A stretch of 64,000 nt of DNA from Ciona intestinalis. Lineage: Eukaryota; Chordata; Ascidiacea; Phlebobranchia; Cionidae. The notes under the pieces were generated by a model. It was not told the DNA's origin and ran no database searches. It worked only from the letters and a program-made list of their open reading frames with translations. This document shows positions 34,905 to 47,290 of the stretch, in pieces (positions within the stretch are counted from its first letter, which is position 1; every line of letters starts with the position of its first letter). The stretch is taken from contig NC_020176.2 of assembly GCF_000224145.3 (NCBI RefSeq), positions 1,364,693 to 1,428,692 of the forward strand. The letters run 5' to 3'. Made by a program: the position numbers and the translations under genes.

Positions 34905-36409
34905 TTTTTAACCAACTGGCGAAGAAATGTCAGTGAAATAAGTTTTGTATTAAAAGGATAGATTTTACTTGTTAGTTGTATAAACCAAACAAAGCAGTTT
35001 TAATGCAGAGAGTTTGCCATTTATGCTTGCCTGTTTTTGTTGACCAACATTTGTTTCGATAGAAGCTGCCTAGGTCTATGCACATGAGTGATGTTTTGTA
35101 GACATTTTTAAAACCCAATGCACGAGTTGCAGAAATCACTGAAATTCTTGTTTTAAATGTTTTCGTCACCAAATTAAATTAAGTTTTATTCCAAACTTTA
35201 TGTATTGTTCAAGTTGTTTGTTCCAATTTAACAGTTACAGTTCCGCATTTGGTTTCTTTCCCTTTGTTGCCAAACAATGGACATTATGATCGTAGAACAC
35301 AGTCATTGTTCCATAACACTGAGCACTGTTTACACTTTCAAATGCAATATTATGACAGTGGTACTTTTATTGAATGTATTATGTGTGTGTTTTTACACCA
35401 GTTGTAGTTATATTGTTATAAATATTAGAAACATTTTACCTTTTATCGGAACATGACTAAACAGTTTGTTTTTTTCAAATTGAAACCAAATCTTTAATTG
35501 AAATATAAAATTTTACTTTTGTCACTAATTACGGTGCGTATAAAAATAGAAGATTTTAATAAGAAACTGGGGTGCCAAAACAAACTATCTAATTAACAAT
35601 TGGACTAAATATGAAAAAAATTAGACACCTCTAATATGCCACAAATGGCACTAGTGTCTACATATTTTTTTTTAAATTGTTTAGAAATGTTGTATTTTTA
35701 AAGAAAGATTTTAAGGAAGTAGTGTTGAATATGACATTTTAAGGTATTTTAAATATGCTAACCAGACTTTTTATGTCCACTGTTATTTAAAAAGAATTTA
35801 TTTTCTACATATGACCATGTTGTTATAAAGGTTTGTGTTTAATCAATATATCATGTCGGCGTATTATTATACATAAGTTTTCAGCAACATTTGGAAACTG
35901 TTTTTTTTTTGTATTTATTGTTGAATTTGTTGTATTAAAAAGTTAATGTTATTATACTTTTTTCAATTCAAATTAATATAAACAAATACTAAGAGACTCT
36001 GCACTTACGAATCGTTACGATACATTAAACACTGCTATCTAAGTATCTATTACATTACTCATTGTCTAATATATCACTGATATTATTATGTCGTCATATT
36101 ATTACGAAGTGCCCTGTCATGTTGTTAGTGTGTTTGTGAGCGTTGTAAATGGTTAAATACTGAGCACAGGTTTTATTTTTGTGACTTTTTCATGGATTAA
36201 ATTAATGAAAACAATATGAATGCTCACTACACTATATTAATAGTCCTTATACGTTACAAGGGGTTATATTTATACCCAATTAACCTCTGGCTTTTACCCC
36301 AAAAAATATTGGCTAACATAATACATATATATTTTGCAAGTTTACCTTTATGGTTTGAAACAGAAAGGCGAGAGAGGTCCAAAGTTATAGATGGCAAGTA
36401 TTTGTTGTA

Positions 36410-36590
36410 CACTGCTCGGTTAATCCTGCACCGTGGAGGATACGGGTTCAAGGCTCGTCGCTGGTACCATTGCGTGCGTGTGGCCCCTGGGGCAAGCCAA
36501 CAACAATGCCTTAAACTAGTGGTCACTGATGGGTTGTCCAAAATGTCAGAAAAAATACCCACAAAGTCACATACGTGGTTAATTTTATTA
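36410..36590 (+). repeat. tRNA-derived SINE-like element
   Basis: Has CACCGTGGAGGATAC, a box B-like GGGTTCAAGGCTCGTCGC, then CTGGTACCATTGCGTGCGTG, GGGGCAAGCC, AGTGGTCACTGATGGGTTGT and ACCCACAAAGTCACATACGTGG. It matches the copy at 3035-3190 (inverted) and its neighbour at 36733. It explains two opposed open frames at this place. Confidence 0.7.
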
Positions 36591-36732
36591 ACCGCTAGAT
36601 GGCGCCGCAGCATCGCTTTAAATTGCACTTTTTAACTAGAATGAATAAAACGCTTGATAATTGCAGTTGTTCTAAACAGATATTGACAAGATTCAAACCG
36701 CTTTAACTCTTTATTTTAAAGGGATAACGTAC

Positions 36733-36990
36733 GGCGCCGTGGTAAAGTGGATATACACCCTTCTTCTAACACAGAAGTAATTTCAAAGCTTGTCGCTGCT
36801 ACCAATGTGGGCGTATGTGTTACTGGGAAAGACACCTCCCGACAATTGCTCAAACCGAGTGGCACTATTTGGTTTTCCAAATTGTCAGCCATACATAAAG
36901 TGTAATTACCCACAAAGTAACATACGTGGTAACTCGTACGACTGTCGTTTTCCAGCCACGCGAAGATAAAGCAAGTTGCATTCATTGATT
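36733..36990 (+). repeat. tRNA-derived SINE-like element, tail abutting a MITE
   Basis: Blocks CGCCGTGGTAAAGTGGATA, AAGCTTGTCGCTGCTACC, ATGTGGGCGTATGTG, ACCGAGTGGCACTATTTGGT, TTCCAAATTGTCAGCCAT and ACCCACAAAGTAACATACG run in family order. It ends in CAAGTTGCATTCATT directly before a MITE-like copy at 36993. Confidence 0.7.
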
Positions 36991-36992
36991 TA

Positions 36993-37187
36993 TATAGTAG
37001 GGTGGGGAAAGATGGGACTTTTTAGCTTGGAATATCCAAATGACCTGATCATGTTTTGAACAATTAACAACGGTCTAAGAAGTCGCGAGGATACGGTTTT
37101 ACGAATATTTGACTTTTATTTGTTTACTACCAAATGTGACGAGAAAATAGAATGTTAAGGTGTCCCATCTTACCCAACTCTACTATA
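36993..37187. repeat. MITE-like element
   Basis: Left TATAGTAGGGTGGGGAAAGA, right GTCCCATCTTACCCAACTCT followed by ACTATA. Interior CCTGATCATGTTTTGAACAA and GCGAGGATACGGTTTTA. Confidence 0.85.
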
Positions 37188-37982
37188 TGTGTTAAAGACC
37201 CGGTATTTTTTATACCTAATTGTGAAGTTACCTTTTGGCTAAACCTACAATTAAAGAAAAATGGAATATAAAGTTACAGTATGGTTAGTCCGTTAAAGAC
37301 AGTGGCTGATTTAAAATGACTTGCATCAATTTTATGGTAACGGAAACCCTAATACTTAAATAGTATAAATATTCAAAAATGTTGAAGGGAAAAAGTAATT
37401 AAAACTCCCTTACTTGCAGTATAAACATAGCACGTGGTAAAATGAATAAAACGAAAACTGAAAAAAAAACAATCTGACAAAACGTATGTTTAGTAACTTT
37501 ACTTAATGTCTGATTTTTAAAGACAACTTTGCAAAAAAAATGTGAAAAACATGATTAAATATTGTCCTGGGTTGCTTCGTGTTTTAGGTTATATCGCACG
37601 TGTTAGGCGTTGTAATTCTCTACTTTAGCTTACATTTACAATGCATTATGTATGGAGTGTATGCATAGATATGCAGATAAAGTGGCTAGCATCTCTCAAA
37701 AAGAATAATTGCGTAACACAAACGCAGTATTACTTCAAAAGGAACCAATATGAGAGAATAATAAGAGCAAGAAACATGTGATTGTGAAGTCATTATGAAT
37801 GTACTGGATGGGGAAATAGGGTGAAAATGGAAAGACCAAAACAAGAGAGCAATGGACAAAAATATCAAAAACAAGTTGACAGCGAGAGAGAAACTCAAGT
37901 TAGTTTTATAAACAGGGAAATTTAAATCTTAATACAAAAGTGTCAAAGTGATAAGATCAGATATAGGTCTATAAGTTTCGCC

Positions 37983-38175
37983 AATAGGGTGGGGTAAGAC
38001 GGGACATCTTTGGCACATAATATCCAAGTATCCGGATTGTATTTGAAACAATTAACAACGGTCTATATGGAAGTCGTAAAGATCCAGTTTTATTTTTTAA
38101 TGTTCTTTGTTTCCTACCAAACGGCACAAGAAAATAAAATGTAAAGATGTCCCATTTTACTCCAGCTTTACTATA
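37983..38175. repeat. MITE-like element
   Basis: Left AATAGGGTGGGGTAAGACGG, right GTCCCATTTTACTCCAGCTT then TACTATA. Interior AATATCCAAGTATCCGGATT, CAATTAACAACGGTCTATAT. Confidence 0.8.
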
Positions 38176-39634
38176 TGTTTTTCATAGCTGTGGGGGGGTC
38201 TATTACAATTATTACCCACGATTTTGCGGTTTGAAAATTTACTTTTAAAAGTTTATCAACTTCTATGTAGTGTTTGCAAACAATAAGGACGCTAAGGAGA
38301 CCGCATTGTTACGTTGGTGGTCATAATTTCGTCACAAACACAAACAAACAACACCCATTGTGAAGCACACTCCAATTCGTACAATATTTGAAAGTCAATC
38401 AGTGTTTTCTATTGTTTGATAACTATGGGGCCGTTAATACAGGACAAATAACATTATCACGTCATAGTGCTTGCCTTGCTGTGTATGATTAAACAACACT
38501 TGAACATGTTCTGTCGTTCAAAACGCGACGACAAGCAACGTTAAGAGGTATATACAGCTTACAAAATGTGATTAATATGAATGTCGCCACTACACCACAC
38601 ATATGTAAAGTCGGCATGTTTGGTTTAGGCTTGTTCGCGTAGAAGAAACGTGACTCGGACTGTTTAAACAAAACGACCTAAATATGTTTAATTATTACAA
38701 CAACAAACACCCTCGAGAATTTATTTCTGGCACACATATTTCAATGTTTCTTTCTAACAAAGTTTTACGAAACCGATGACTTTTGTTTAACTGTAAAATA
38801 ACAAATAGCAAGCACGATATATTAACGTATAGCTTGAGAGATTTTAAAACAAAATTATTCAGTCATAATCGTATACCTCACCCTGACTTATTAAACATCC
38901 CACAATCTACTGATATTTAACTTGCTTCACAATTATCTGGGAACAAACTGCCTGTGTTTGAAAACCGGTTCAAAGTTCACTGTTTTCTATTTGCGTTGTG
39001 TTGTGGTTACGGTTCTTGTTTTTACAACAGTCTGTAAACCCATTTGTAACCAAAACGTGTATAAAAACATGACTTTCCTTTTGTGGGATGCTTAATTGAA
39101 AGTTTTTCGACAAAAATACCCCGAAAATTACGTGAGAGAGTCTTGTCCGAATCTTTTAACGCCGCGGTTCTGTGTTTGGTTTATGATTTAACAAACAACT
39201 ATTCTTACCTCCCGCGACTGTCCTGTCACAATCGGACAAGCTTTATCTGAATTGTTACGTATCAAGTTGTCAGCCAATATTGACATGGCCACCCAAATTA
39301 AACTTCAGACTGTCAATCAAATCAAACTTACACGAACAGCTCAGCGGAGGGCAACCACAAAAAAACAACTTCACAAAAAATAAACATTTAAACGGGGGAC
39401 TATTTTAATCATAAACCGCCGGAACAATTTTAAAAGATCGTACATAATTATCGCGCAAATTGATTTTCGTTACTTTCCGCCCATTGTTGTACACTGTGAC
39501 GTCACAATCCATTACTAAAATAACCCCGAAATTCTTTAGTGTCATTACACGAGTAAGGCATCGGGCAATTCGACGACGAGAAGCGAATTAAATATTTCAT
39601 TAGATGCAGACAAGTGAGAAACAACGCTCAAAAA

Positions 39635-39715
39635 GCCGGGATCGCGGTGTCGCGCTCGCAGCTATGTGTCACGCGGCGTGTTCTGCGCGATATAAACACC
39701 GCCGCTGGGTCGCGC
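39635..39715. promoter_or_regulatory. CGCG-rich block upstream of Iroquois
   Basis: An 80-bp island in AT-rich DNA contains repeated CGCG (TCGCG near 39642, 39650 and 39709; also ACGCGGCG and TGCGCGA). A TATAAA follows at about 39691. A promoter or enhancer core is possible, but nothing coding is visible. Confidence 0.35.
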
Positions 39716-42700
39716 TAGATTTATTAATAATTAATGGGGGTTAAACTCCGTAAATAGTCTTAAGTGGGGCTGGATGTCCCGACAAGATGTCGGTCATGTT
39801 CGACAATTTAAGCAGCGAAGAATCATGTTAAACGTTTCTGCATGTCCGCGAGACGGCAGGCAAGAGCAAAAAGCCGCAAAGACGTCACTGGAACCGCTAA
39901 TTCTTCTATATACGTCAGAAAAACAAAATTAGATTCAGAATATTTGAAAAACAAATCTGAAGCGCATATACTTTTAAACAAAACCATATTTCTTAAAAAA
40001 AACATTGTTTTCCGCAGAAATAAGTACATTTTAATAAAGACTTGAATGATATATTAAAGGCGTGGTCTATTGCTTTAAATGGCACATTAATCAACAAATT
40101 TCCTGTGACAATTAAAATCGAATCGAGTTCGGCGAGGGAATCGGTTATCGAATTTAATTCTAGGCATGGATCAATGCTAGAACTATATAGCTTTGTTACG
40201 TAGGCGCTAATATCATTGTGGGTGTCGTTTGTTACATCACAAGTGGTTAGTTGTGACATCGACTTGCGTCGACAATGGTCATGGTCACGGGGTCAACGGA
40301 AGTGCAGGCGTAAGTAATTGAGCAAGCCGATGTTATTAATATCTACAGCAGCTGATCGTGATGGTTCGTGAACCGATGGTACACGGCGGCGAATTAATAT
40401 TTAAACTTTTGGCGCCGGATCGCGTTTTCGCGACGCGGAGGATCACTTTTCGTCTAATCCGTTAAACCCCGACACCTTGTGGGACGTAGGTTTTGTTTTA
40501 AACGCGGTCGAAGTGACGTGCGGGTTCAACGCGAACTATAATGTGACATGGGACTTGGAATACGCTCGCGAACTCTCATTAGAAAAAACATGCTTTCCGC
40601 TTCACTGTGACATCACTTTACGTCACAGAGGTGAATAAAACAGCGAAATAACTACGTCGAAAAATAGCGGAGCAGCCGAGCGAATGCCAATCGTTTTGCT
40701 GCATCGTAATCTCGTGAGAATTACAATTACATTAATAAATACACGCGCGCTGTTATTTAAATTCGCGCCAAAGTAATTATGTTTTATGTTCGATGTGTTA
40801 CTTGGACTCCACCCCATGTATACCGGATGCAAGGCCACGAAACACAGCGATATGGGAAATAAAATAAACATAATTTGAAAACTCGCGAATTTAAGGTTTA
40901 TTTTTATCCATCTGCGCGTGCCGACGCGATCAACTGTTCTCTATTATGGCGTAACAATAAAACAATAGATATCTTCGCTCAGGAATCTAGCTTCGGTCAT
41001 TAGCAAGATTTAAATCACGAAACTGTTGCATTTCTACACGATTCGTGTCTTCTATTGTTTAGAGCAGGCGATGACAATAGATCGTTTGCAACGTAACAAT
41101 TAGTGCCTCTTGTTTGTGCTCGAAGGGTCCATTATGTCGTCACATTTGTAGGTTAGCATTTGAAAAACAAAGAAAACGCGGACAGCAACCACAGCTCGTC
41201 TATACAAAGATTAAAGTTGCTCACATTGTTACGTCACAAATTTAATTGTTTCATTACTATAGAGGGATTAACAACAAACTTTATGACGTAACAGCTACCA
41301 TTGCGTTGCTTTTCGATACACTGTACAAGAACAAACTAAAAAGATTCTGTTCGAATTTTAATTCCAACATTTTAATTGCGGTTTGAACTCCGTATAAAAA
41401 TAGCAAAGTCTGTTCAAAACACAGCAGACCGTAATTAAATGCAGACTGAACATGAAAAATCATGTTTCAAATTAAATCAATCTTTTTAAAACCCGCATCG
41501 CGGATAGCGCTATTATTATTTCCTGATTATTACGTCACGATTACGAGCAAAATAAACAATCGGAGAGAATTCGACAAATTTCAAGTGGATTGTGACGTCA
41601 TAAACAAATGATTTCTTCGTGTGAATCTGTTACAAAGAAAAATTGATTCGTTGCCATGGTAGCATATATCATCGATTCACGCAGTGACAAACGTGGTTAT
41701 GACGTATTTTAACTTTCACACGGATTTGTGTTTCGGATATAACACCTTTAATGTATATCCGCATGAAAGGGTGTAAAAACAATCACTTCCCTTGCAGCGG
41801 AACATCATTGTCAATGGCAACCGGTGCTAATAGCGTAGTGTCATAAGCTGACGTCAGCATTAACGCTGTTGACCATTGACGTCACAGTTTCGATCGTGAC
41901 GTCACAAACACGATTTCCATCCAATTTATTTACAAACCTTGTTACGTCAACTAAGCAGATTGTAACGCAACAATTGCATTGTTTACCAACAAACAAATGG
42001 CGAAACTCGAAATTTAATTTCATAATTAAACAACGAAGTTTAATCTGTTACGTGATTGGTCAAAAGTAAACATGCGGAACAAAGTTGATCATTATGACGT
42101 TTCGATGAGGATTGTTGTTGTGTCAATGCGGAGAGAAAGCTAACTGTGACGAATAAAGACTTCGCATAAGGTGCATTATTACGTCACTTTAATCAAATAG
42201 AAACGACTGTTTGCGATAAATGACAAAGTTCATTGTGATGTAAGAAACATGTTTGACTACTTGACGATGATCAAATAGAGGGAATTGTGACATTGATAAT
42301 GACCTCTGTCACGAGGATTGTTTACGACGACTGTTTGGTTATTTTAGTATAAATTTCTGTCTCGTGGATTAAATTATGAAACTGTATAAGATTTATCTGA
42401 AAGAAGAATAAGTTCCAGTTCGCTGGTTGTCTCTTTTCTCTAATCCTCTTGTAATTATTTCCTTTTCGGCAAATTTTTGCTTCGCGCCTTATCCATCCTT
42501 TGTTCGCAAAGCTTACGTCACAAACGCGGCTGGAAGCCTGGTCTGCACCACGCTATTGTTTCTATGATGTCACAATTAAACGTTGATGTGGCAGCGGCGA
42601 CCAGAAGCGCTCCCAGTGTGACGTCACAGAGAGGCTACAGAGAAAGAGAAGAAATGCGCGATTCGTTTATTAATTGACACACACGATTGTTACGTCACTT

Positions 42701-43363
42701 AACGATTGTCTCAGTTGGATTAATGGTGTAAACGAGATGTTTTAAACAAGTCATAAAAGTTAGATAGATTGAGAATTGTAACAGCGAACGTTGTATGAAA
42801 GTAATGTAGGGGTGAGATTTAGATGTCAATAAAATCCAACCTTTAGGTGGCAGCATAGCGCACAGATACAGTGGAACTCGAAAAAGAGAAAAATCACTTC
42901 TAACACTGGAATTGGATTTATTTTCATCCGCGAGAAGGCGCACAAGAGTGGTGGGATTGTAGCCCTACTCCAGCCGTTGGTAACAATAACTTCGACGAGA
43001 AAGGCGAAAAAAGCGGCGGGCGCGAAGACGCGGCCGGTGGCGTAGACTACTCAAGTAAATATGAGAGTCATTTGTGATCGTGTTCTGTGAGGGGGAGGCG
43101 TACGGTCTCGAAAGCGCGATTCAGTTTTGACGCTTTTATTAATTGCAGTTTAGACGAGTCGTTCTCAGATGAGCTAAGGTTTACTGTTGAGTAACAGTGG
43201 ATATTGTGACGTCAATTAACTCAATATATCTTACAGATCTTGCAAGAAAGTTTGTTTCAAAAGTTTTTAAAGTCTTGTCAAATTGGAATATTTAAATCAA
43301 AGTTGGATTATTACGTCACAATCTGCTCAACAAACGTACGCAAGTCATCTCTTTATAACAAAG

Positions 43364-43488
43364 GTAAGTGGGGGGCGAGTTCTCTAGCACAAAAGTTTCG
43401 TATGGCACTATACGAATGTATGCGACTGCTAATAAATATTTTTACGAACAACATCGGTGTTTTAACAATTAATTTACTGGATTTTCAG
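43364..43488 (+). other. Predicted 5' UTR intron of the Iroquois gene
   Basis: AAAG|GTAAGT at 43361-43369 is a near-perfect donor and ACTGGATTTTCAG, ending at 43488, a near-perfect acceptor. Joining them leaves a leader with no ATG between about 43172 and the start codon at 43534. The spliced frame stops before the start, so the upstream exon is non-coding. Confidence 0.5.
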
Positions 43489-43533
43489 CTTTAATTTTCG
43501 GCGGAATCAAGACACGGTTTATCTAACTTAAGA

Positions 43534-46500
43534 ATGGACGCCCGACTCGTCGCGGCTCGTCTCCCCGGGTTTCCGATGTACCAACCCCCGTACGCCACCC
43601 CAACTTTCCCGGGCTACCTGCATTACAACCCAGCAGCTGCAGCAGCAGTAGCAGCAGCAACAGACCCAGCTGCTTTCTATCCCCCAATCGTAAGTTTAAG
43701 GTTTAGAAATAAAGTTTACAATTCAATTTGAAAATCGCAAGTGAGTCTGATATTTCAAAATGGCCGAGCAGGGCGTAAAAAAGTTTAGGCTTTATTCACA
43801 TTAAACGCATTGCTATTTCCCAAACAGCACTAAACTGGGATTAGTATACAAGCCTATATTAGCTTACTTAAAATGTACAAACGATGGAACATGTTCCTAA
43901 TTCCAAACCTTTGTGCGAGTTTTTAATGTGGCAACCACCCATATTTTACCCGTTTTAAATCATGGAAAAAACAACAACGCCTATGTAACTATAATAATAA
44001 CTAAATACTCATCAATTTTAACTTTAAACTCAAACATGTTGCAAATAAATCTAACCGCATCGTGTTTTTAGGGCCCGGGAGAAAACGCCGATGCTTGGCG
44101 GGCAGGACTCAGTCAAGCTGCCGCGGCCGCTTACTACGATCCCTCGATGGCCGCACACTACGGAGGATGCTATGGGTAAGATGATTGTAACTAAGATTAA
44201 TTTGTGTTGCGGTATTACGGTCTGCTAACTATATCAATGCCACCTCAACGCAAAGGGTTGATGTTGTTTATGTTTCATTTTCTACTATTTTACTTGTTTT
44301 TATAAAACGCAGAATATCTGAATAAATATAAAACAAAATTACATTTGCTAAATTATACGCACTGTATATTAACTTAATCTTTTACAATTATCATTGACAG
44401 ATATGGACCAATGGGTCTCAGCGACGGTGCTCGGCGTAAAAACGCAACCCGAGAAACAACATCGACGTTAAAAGCGTGGCTTAATGAACACAGAAAGAAC
44501 CCTTACCCAACTAAAGGGGAAAAGATCATGTTAGCTATTATTACCAAGATGACGCTTACACAGGTAAATTAATAAACCTTTTGAGTTATGGATAAGCCAA
44601 GCAACATGAAATAAATTTTGTTTTCTATTTGAAAAGTAATTTAAAAGAGAATTATTTCAAGAACTGGAATTTTTGAATTTAATATTTTTTGTTTTAAAGG
44701 TGTCGACCTGGTTTGCAAACGCGCGTCGTCGTTTAAAGAAAGAAAACAAGATGACGTGGTCTCCAAGGAACAGATGTGGGGAAGATGATGACGAGGATGA
44801 TTTGGCAGATGATGCTGGTAACCATGGTAACACAAGTCGGTCATCCTCGCCAGTTGGTGGCGCTGAAGATGTGGACATGAGAAGAGGAGATTTTGGGAGA
44901 TTTGAAGCATCCGGAGGGGATTTATCAGACGGAGCGTTCTCGGATGGAAGGGATGAGAGAAGAGCAGGAAAAGAGGAGGACAGAAGAAAATCTCCTTCTA
45001 GTTTAGGTGAGTTAAAAATATTTTATAAGTTTATTTTTATTAATGTTAGGTAATTAGTAGAATAAGGGAAATTTGCCACCAACTAGCAAAGTTTACATAG
45101 ACGGGTTTATGGATAAATTTATCGCTGTTTAAGTTTGTTTCCATTTGGTCTCGCCTCAGGAAATATCGACGCACTGTCAAAATGGCGACGCGTTCGACTG
45201 ATACGTCGTAAATCAGTTCTCCAAATGTTAAAATAGCTTCGATACATGATAATAATAACTCTGCATGATTCGTTTGTTATGTCGCTTGAAATAAAAATGG
45301 CGATTGTTGTTTGTTAGTTTGTCGTAAGAATCGAACTTCGGACCTTGGACTTTTAGTTTGACAAACCACATGTCGAATTCACTGTGACATCATAATTACC
45401 CAAACGCTTGCTAACAATGATACAACACGGGTTGATTGTTCATGATTATTTGCAAACAAAGCGTTTAACTTACTGCACTTGATGACGTCACTGTCGCCAC
45501 AATCATCGTGTTGCGCGACGCTTCGGTCTGAAACAATATAAAAAAACAATGTTAATTGTTTTGTTGGATCGTTGACACATATCTGTAAGAATTGCTAAAC
45601 CATACATCATAATGGGCTTTGTTACGTGATAATCAAACTAAGGCCACGTCATCAAGTATAAGTTCATGTGTGGATTAGCGTCGAATCAGGCGTTCCACAT
45701 CCGTTGGATTGAATTCCCAGAGCAAAAGTAGAGTTCAGTTAAAGGTTAGGTTCACGAAAAGGTCAATTTATGAGGTTGTGACTTAAGCGGGTTCAGATAA
45801 AGTTTCTTATGTCGTAACAATACCAGGACAATAGTTATATTTTCACACCGCGTGACTATAACTATGTTATTTTTTTGCAGTTTCGAGATCACTAAGCAAC
45901 GACGAATCAAGAAGTCGTCTCGCCAACGGACATTTCGTCAAACATGGAATCCACCCGTACTCAAACCCAAGGTCCTCCCCAGCCTCAAGACCCAATATAT
46001 CTTCACCCATCCAAGCTCGACCAGGATTACCCTTTCCCCCTAACATGCCCCCCATGCAAGCCCCAAGCTCTCAAGCCCCGCCCCACTTTCACAGCTCCCA
46101 GTTCAACCCAGCAGCCGCCGCCTCCCTTATAGCTGCATCACGTGGTCACCCCCTTCCTCCCCACGTCATGGCCGCACTAAACGAGCAAGCACAGCGTCAC
46201 TACCAGCAAGCATTACAACACATGCCCAACTATCCCTTCCACGGAGAACGAGCTCTCTCCACCAGCACTAACGCGAGTCCATCACCCAGTACGTCATCTA
46301 GGGTATCTTCTACGTCACCATCTACGTCATTAAAGCCAGCATCATCCGCTGAAACATCAACTGCGTCAACCCCACCGAAGCCAAAAATCTGGTCGATCGC
46401 CGACGTCGCTACAAGTCGCGATAGTTCTAAGGATATTTCCAACCGAAGCAAGATTTGTCACAAATCACACTCGCTTAGCCCTCCTTCGTCACAGAGCGAC

Positions 46501-46964
46501 GACAAAGATATGTCGAACGTTCGATCGTGGGTTGGAGGTATGTTACATCACAAACTAGCAGCAGCCATGCACCCGACGAACCCACAACTAATGGGACTTT
46601 CCCCTTCGTCCCAAGGATCAAAGGTCCCCTCCAACGGGGCAAGGTACCCCCAATCCTTCCCACGATTTGCGGACATTGTCGCAGCGCAACAAGAGAAGGC
46701 AAACGCCGCAATGAGGGAAATGGGAAAGCCCCACCATTCCGATGACGTTATTATTATGTCAGAAAGATCGCCCACTATTCATGAAACACCAATAGAAGCA
46801 CTACAGGCGAGGTAAGACAAATTCAATATATAAAAATTGATAAAATGTTGACTATGTTAAACATAAGGCAACTTACTTTTTTTCAACAAAGCTAACTTAT
46901 TGTTGTTTTTAGACGAAATTCGAGTCACTCGCCAGTTTCACCGCAACAGAGCGACGAACATTGA
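43534..46964 (+). CDS. Irx: Iroquois-class TALE homeobox transcription factor
   Basis: Six exons agree in phase: 43534-43689, 44072-44175, 44401-44563, 44700-45006, 45881-46811, 46913-46964; 570 residues. The TALE homeodomain spans about 97-159 and is split between exons 3 and 4 at [21 protein letters not shown]. It shows the three-residue loop extension ([12 protein letters not shown]) and the Iroquois-specific Ala at homeodomain position 50 (WFANARRR). An acidic stretch (EDDDEDD) follows directly, as in vertebrate [16 protein letters not shown] (410-422) is the conserved IRX motif corresponding to KPKIWSLAETATS. The N-terminus is rich in Pro, Tyr and Ala; exon 5 is Ser/Pro-rich. Iroquois proteins pattern neural, epidermal and heart territories. 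Ciona carries a few Irx genes; which one this is cannot be told. The start ATG follows a short leader after a good acceptor. Confidence 0.95.
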
Positions 46965-47290
46965 AGCTGTACATGGTGAAGTACAACGATGGCACGCGAC
47001 CTGTTGAGATAAAGATGGAAGTTTGAAAGATGCTTGATACAAACCAGGCACACATGGAGTTGCGAATGGGTGAAGCGGTTCGAGACCCTCCTCTGTTGTT
47101 TAAAAACGATACTGGTTTGAGCATGTGATTATTACGTCAACAATGTACCAAGTTGCAATGACACCAGTTATAATGTTGAGTGTTGTGGTATATATATATC
47201 ATGATAACACACCGTGTTCTGTTTTGAAAAGTTCATTGAGATTTTGTTCTTCTTTTCGTCCTAAGCACGTAATAAACTACGAAAGAAATA
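46965..47290 (+). promoter_or_regulatory. Iroquois 3' UTR with polyadenylation signal
   Basis: AATAAA at 47271-47276, about 305 bases after the stop codon, is the first strong polyadenylation signal on this strand. Confidence 0.6.

Larger units (their letters stand above)
34905..43490. other. Long non-coding region upstream of Iroquois
   Basis: No supported gene in 8.6 kb. 34.9-36.2 kb is AT-rich and probably SLC10 3' UTR plus spacer. 36.4-38.2 kb holds two SINE-like and two MITE-like copies. From about 39.5 kb on, repeats disappear and the DNA becomes richer in CpG, TGACGTCA, TTACGTCAC and CGCG clusters, which suggests a regulatory region of the homeobox gene (inference). Many short open frames here lack domains. 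Confidence 0.45.

Noticed and set aside
36216..36635. Overlapping long open frames on both strands
   Set aside because: Explained by the SINE-like element at 36410-36590.
43240..43494. 84-codon frame just before Iroquois
   Set aside because: It has no ATG start (opens with TTG) and overlaps the predicted 5' UTR exon and intron; after splicing the frame stops before the start codon.
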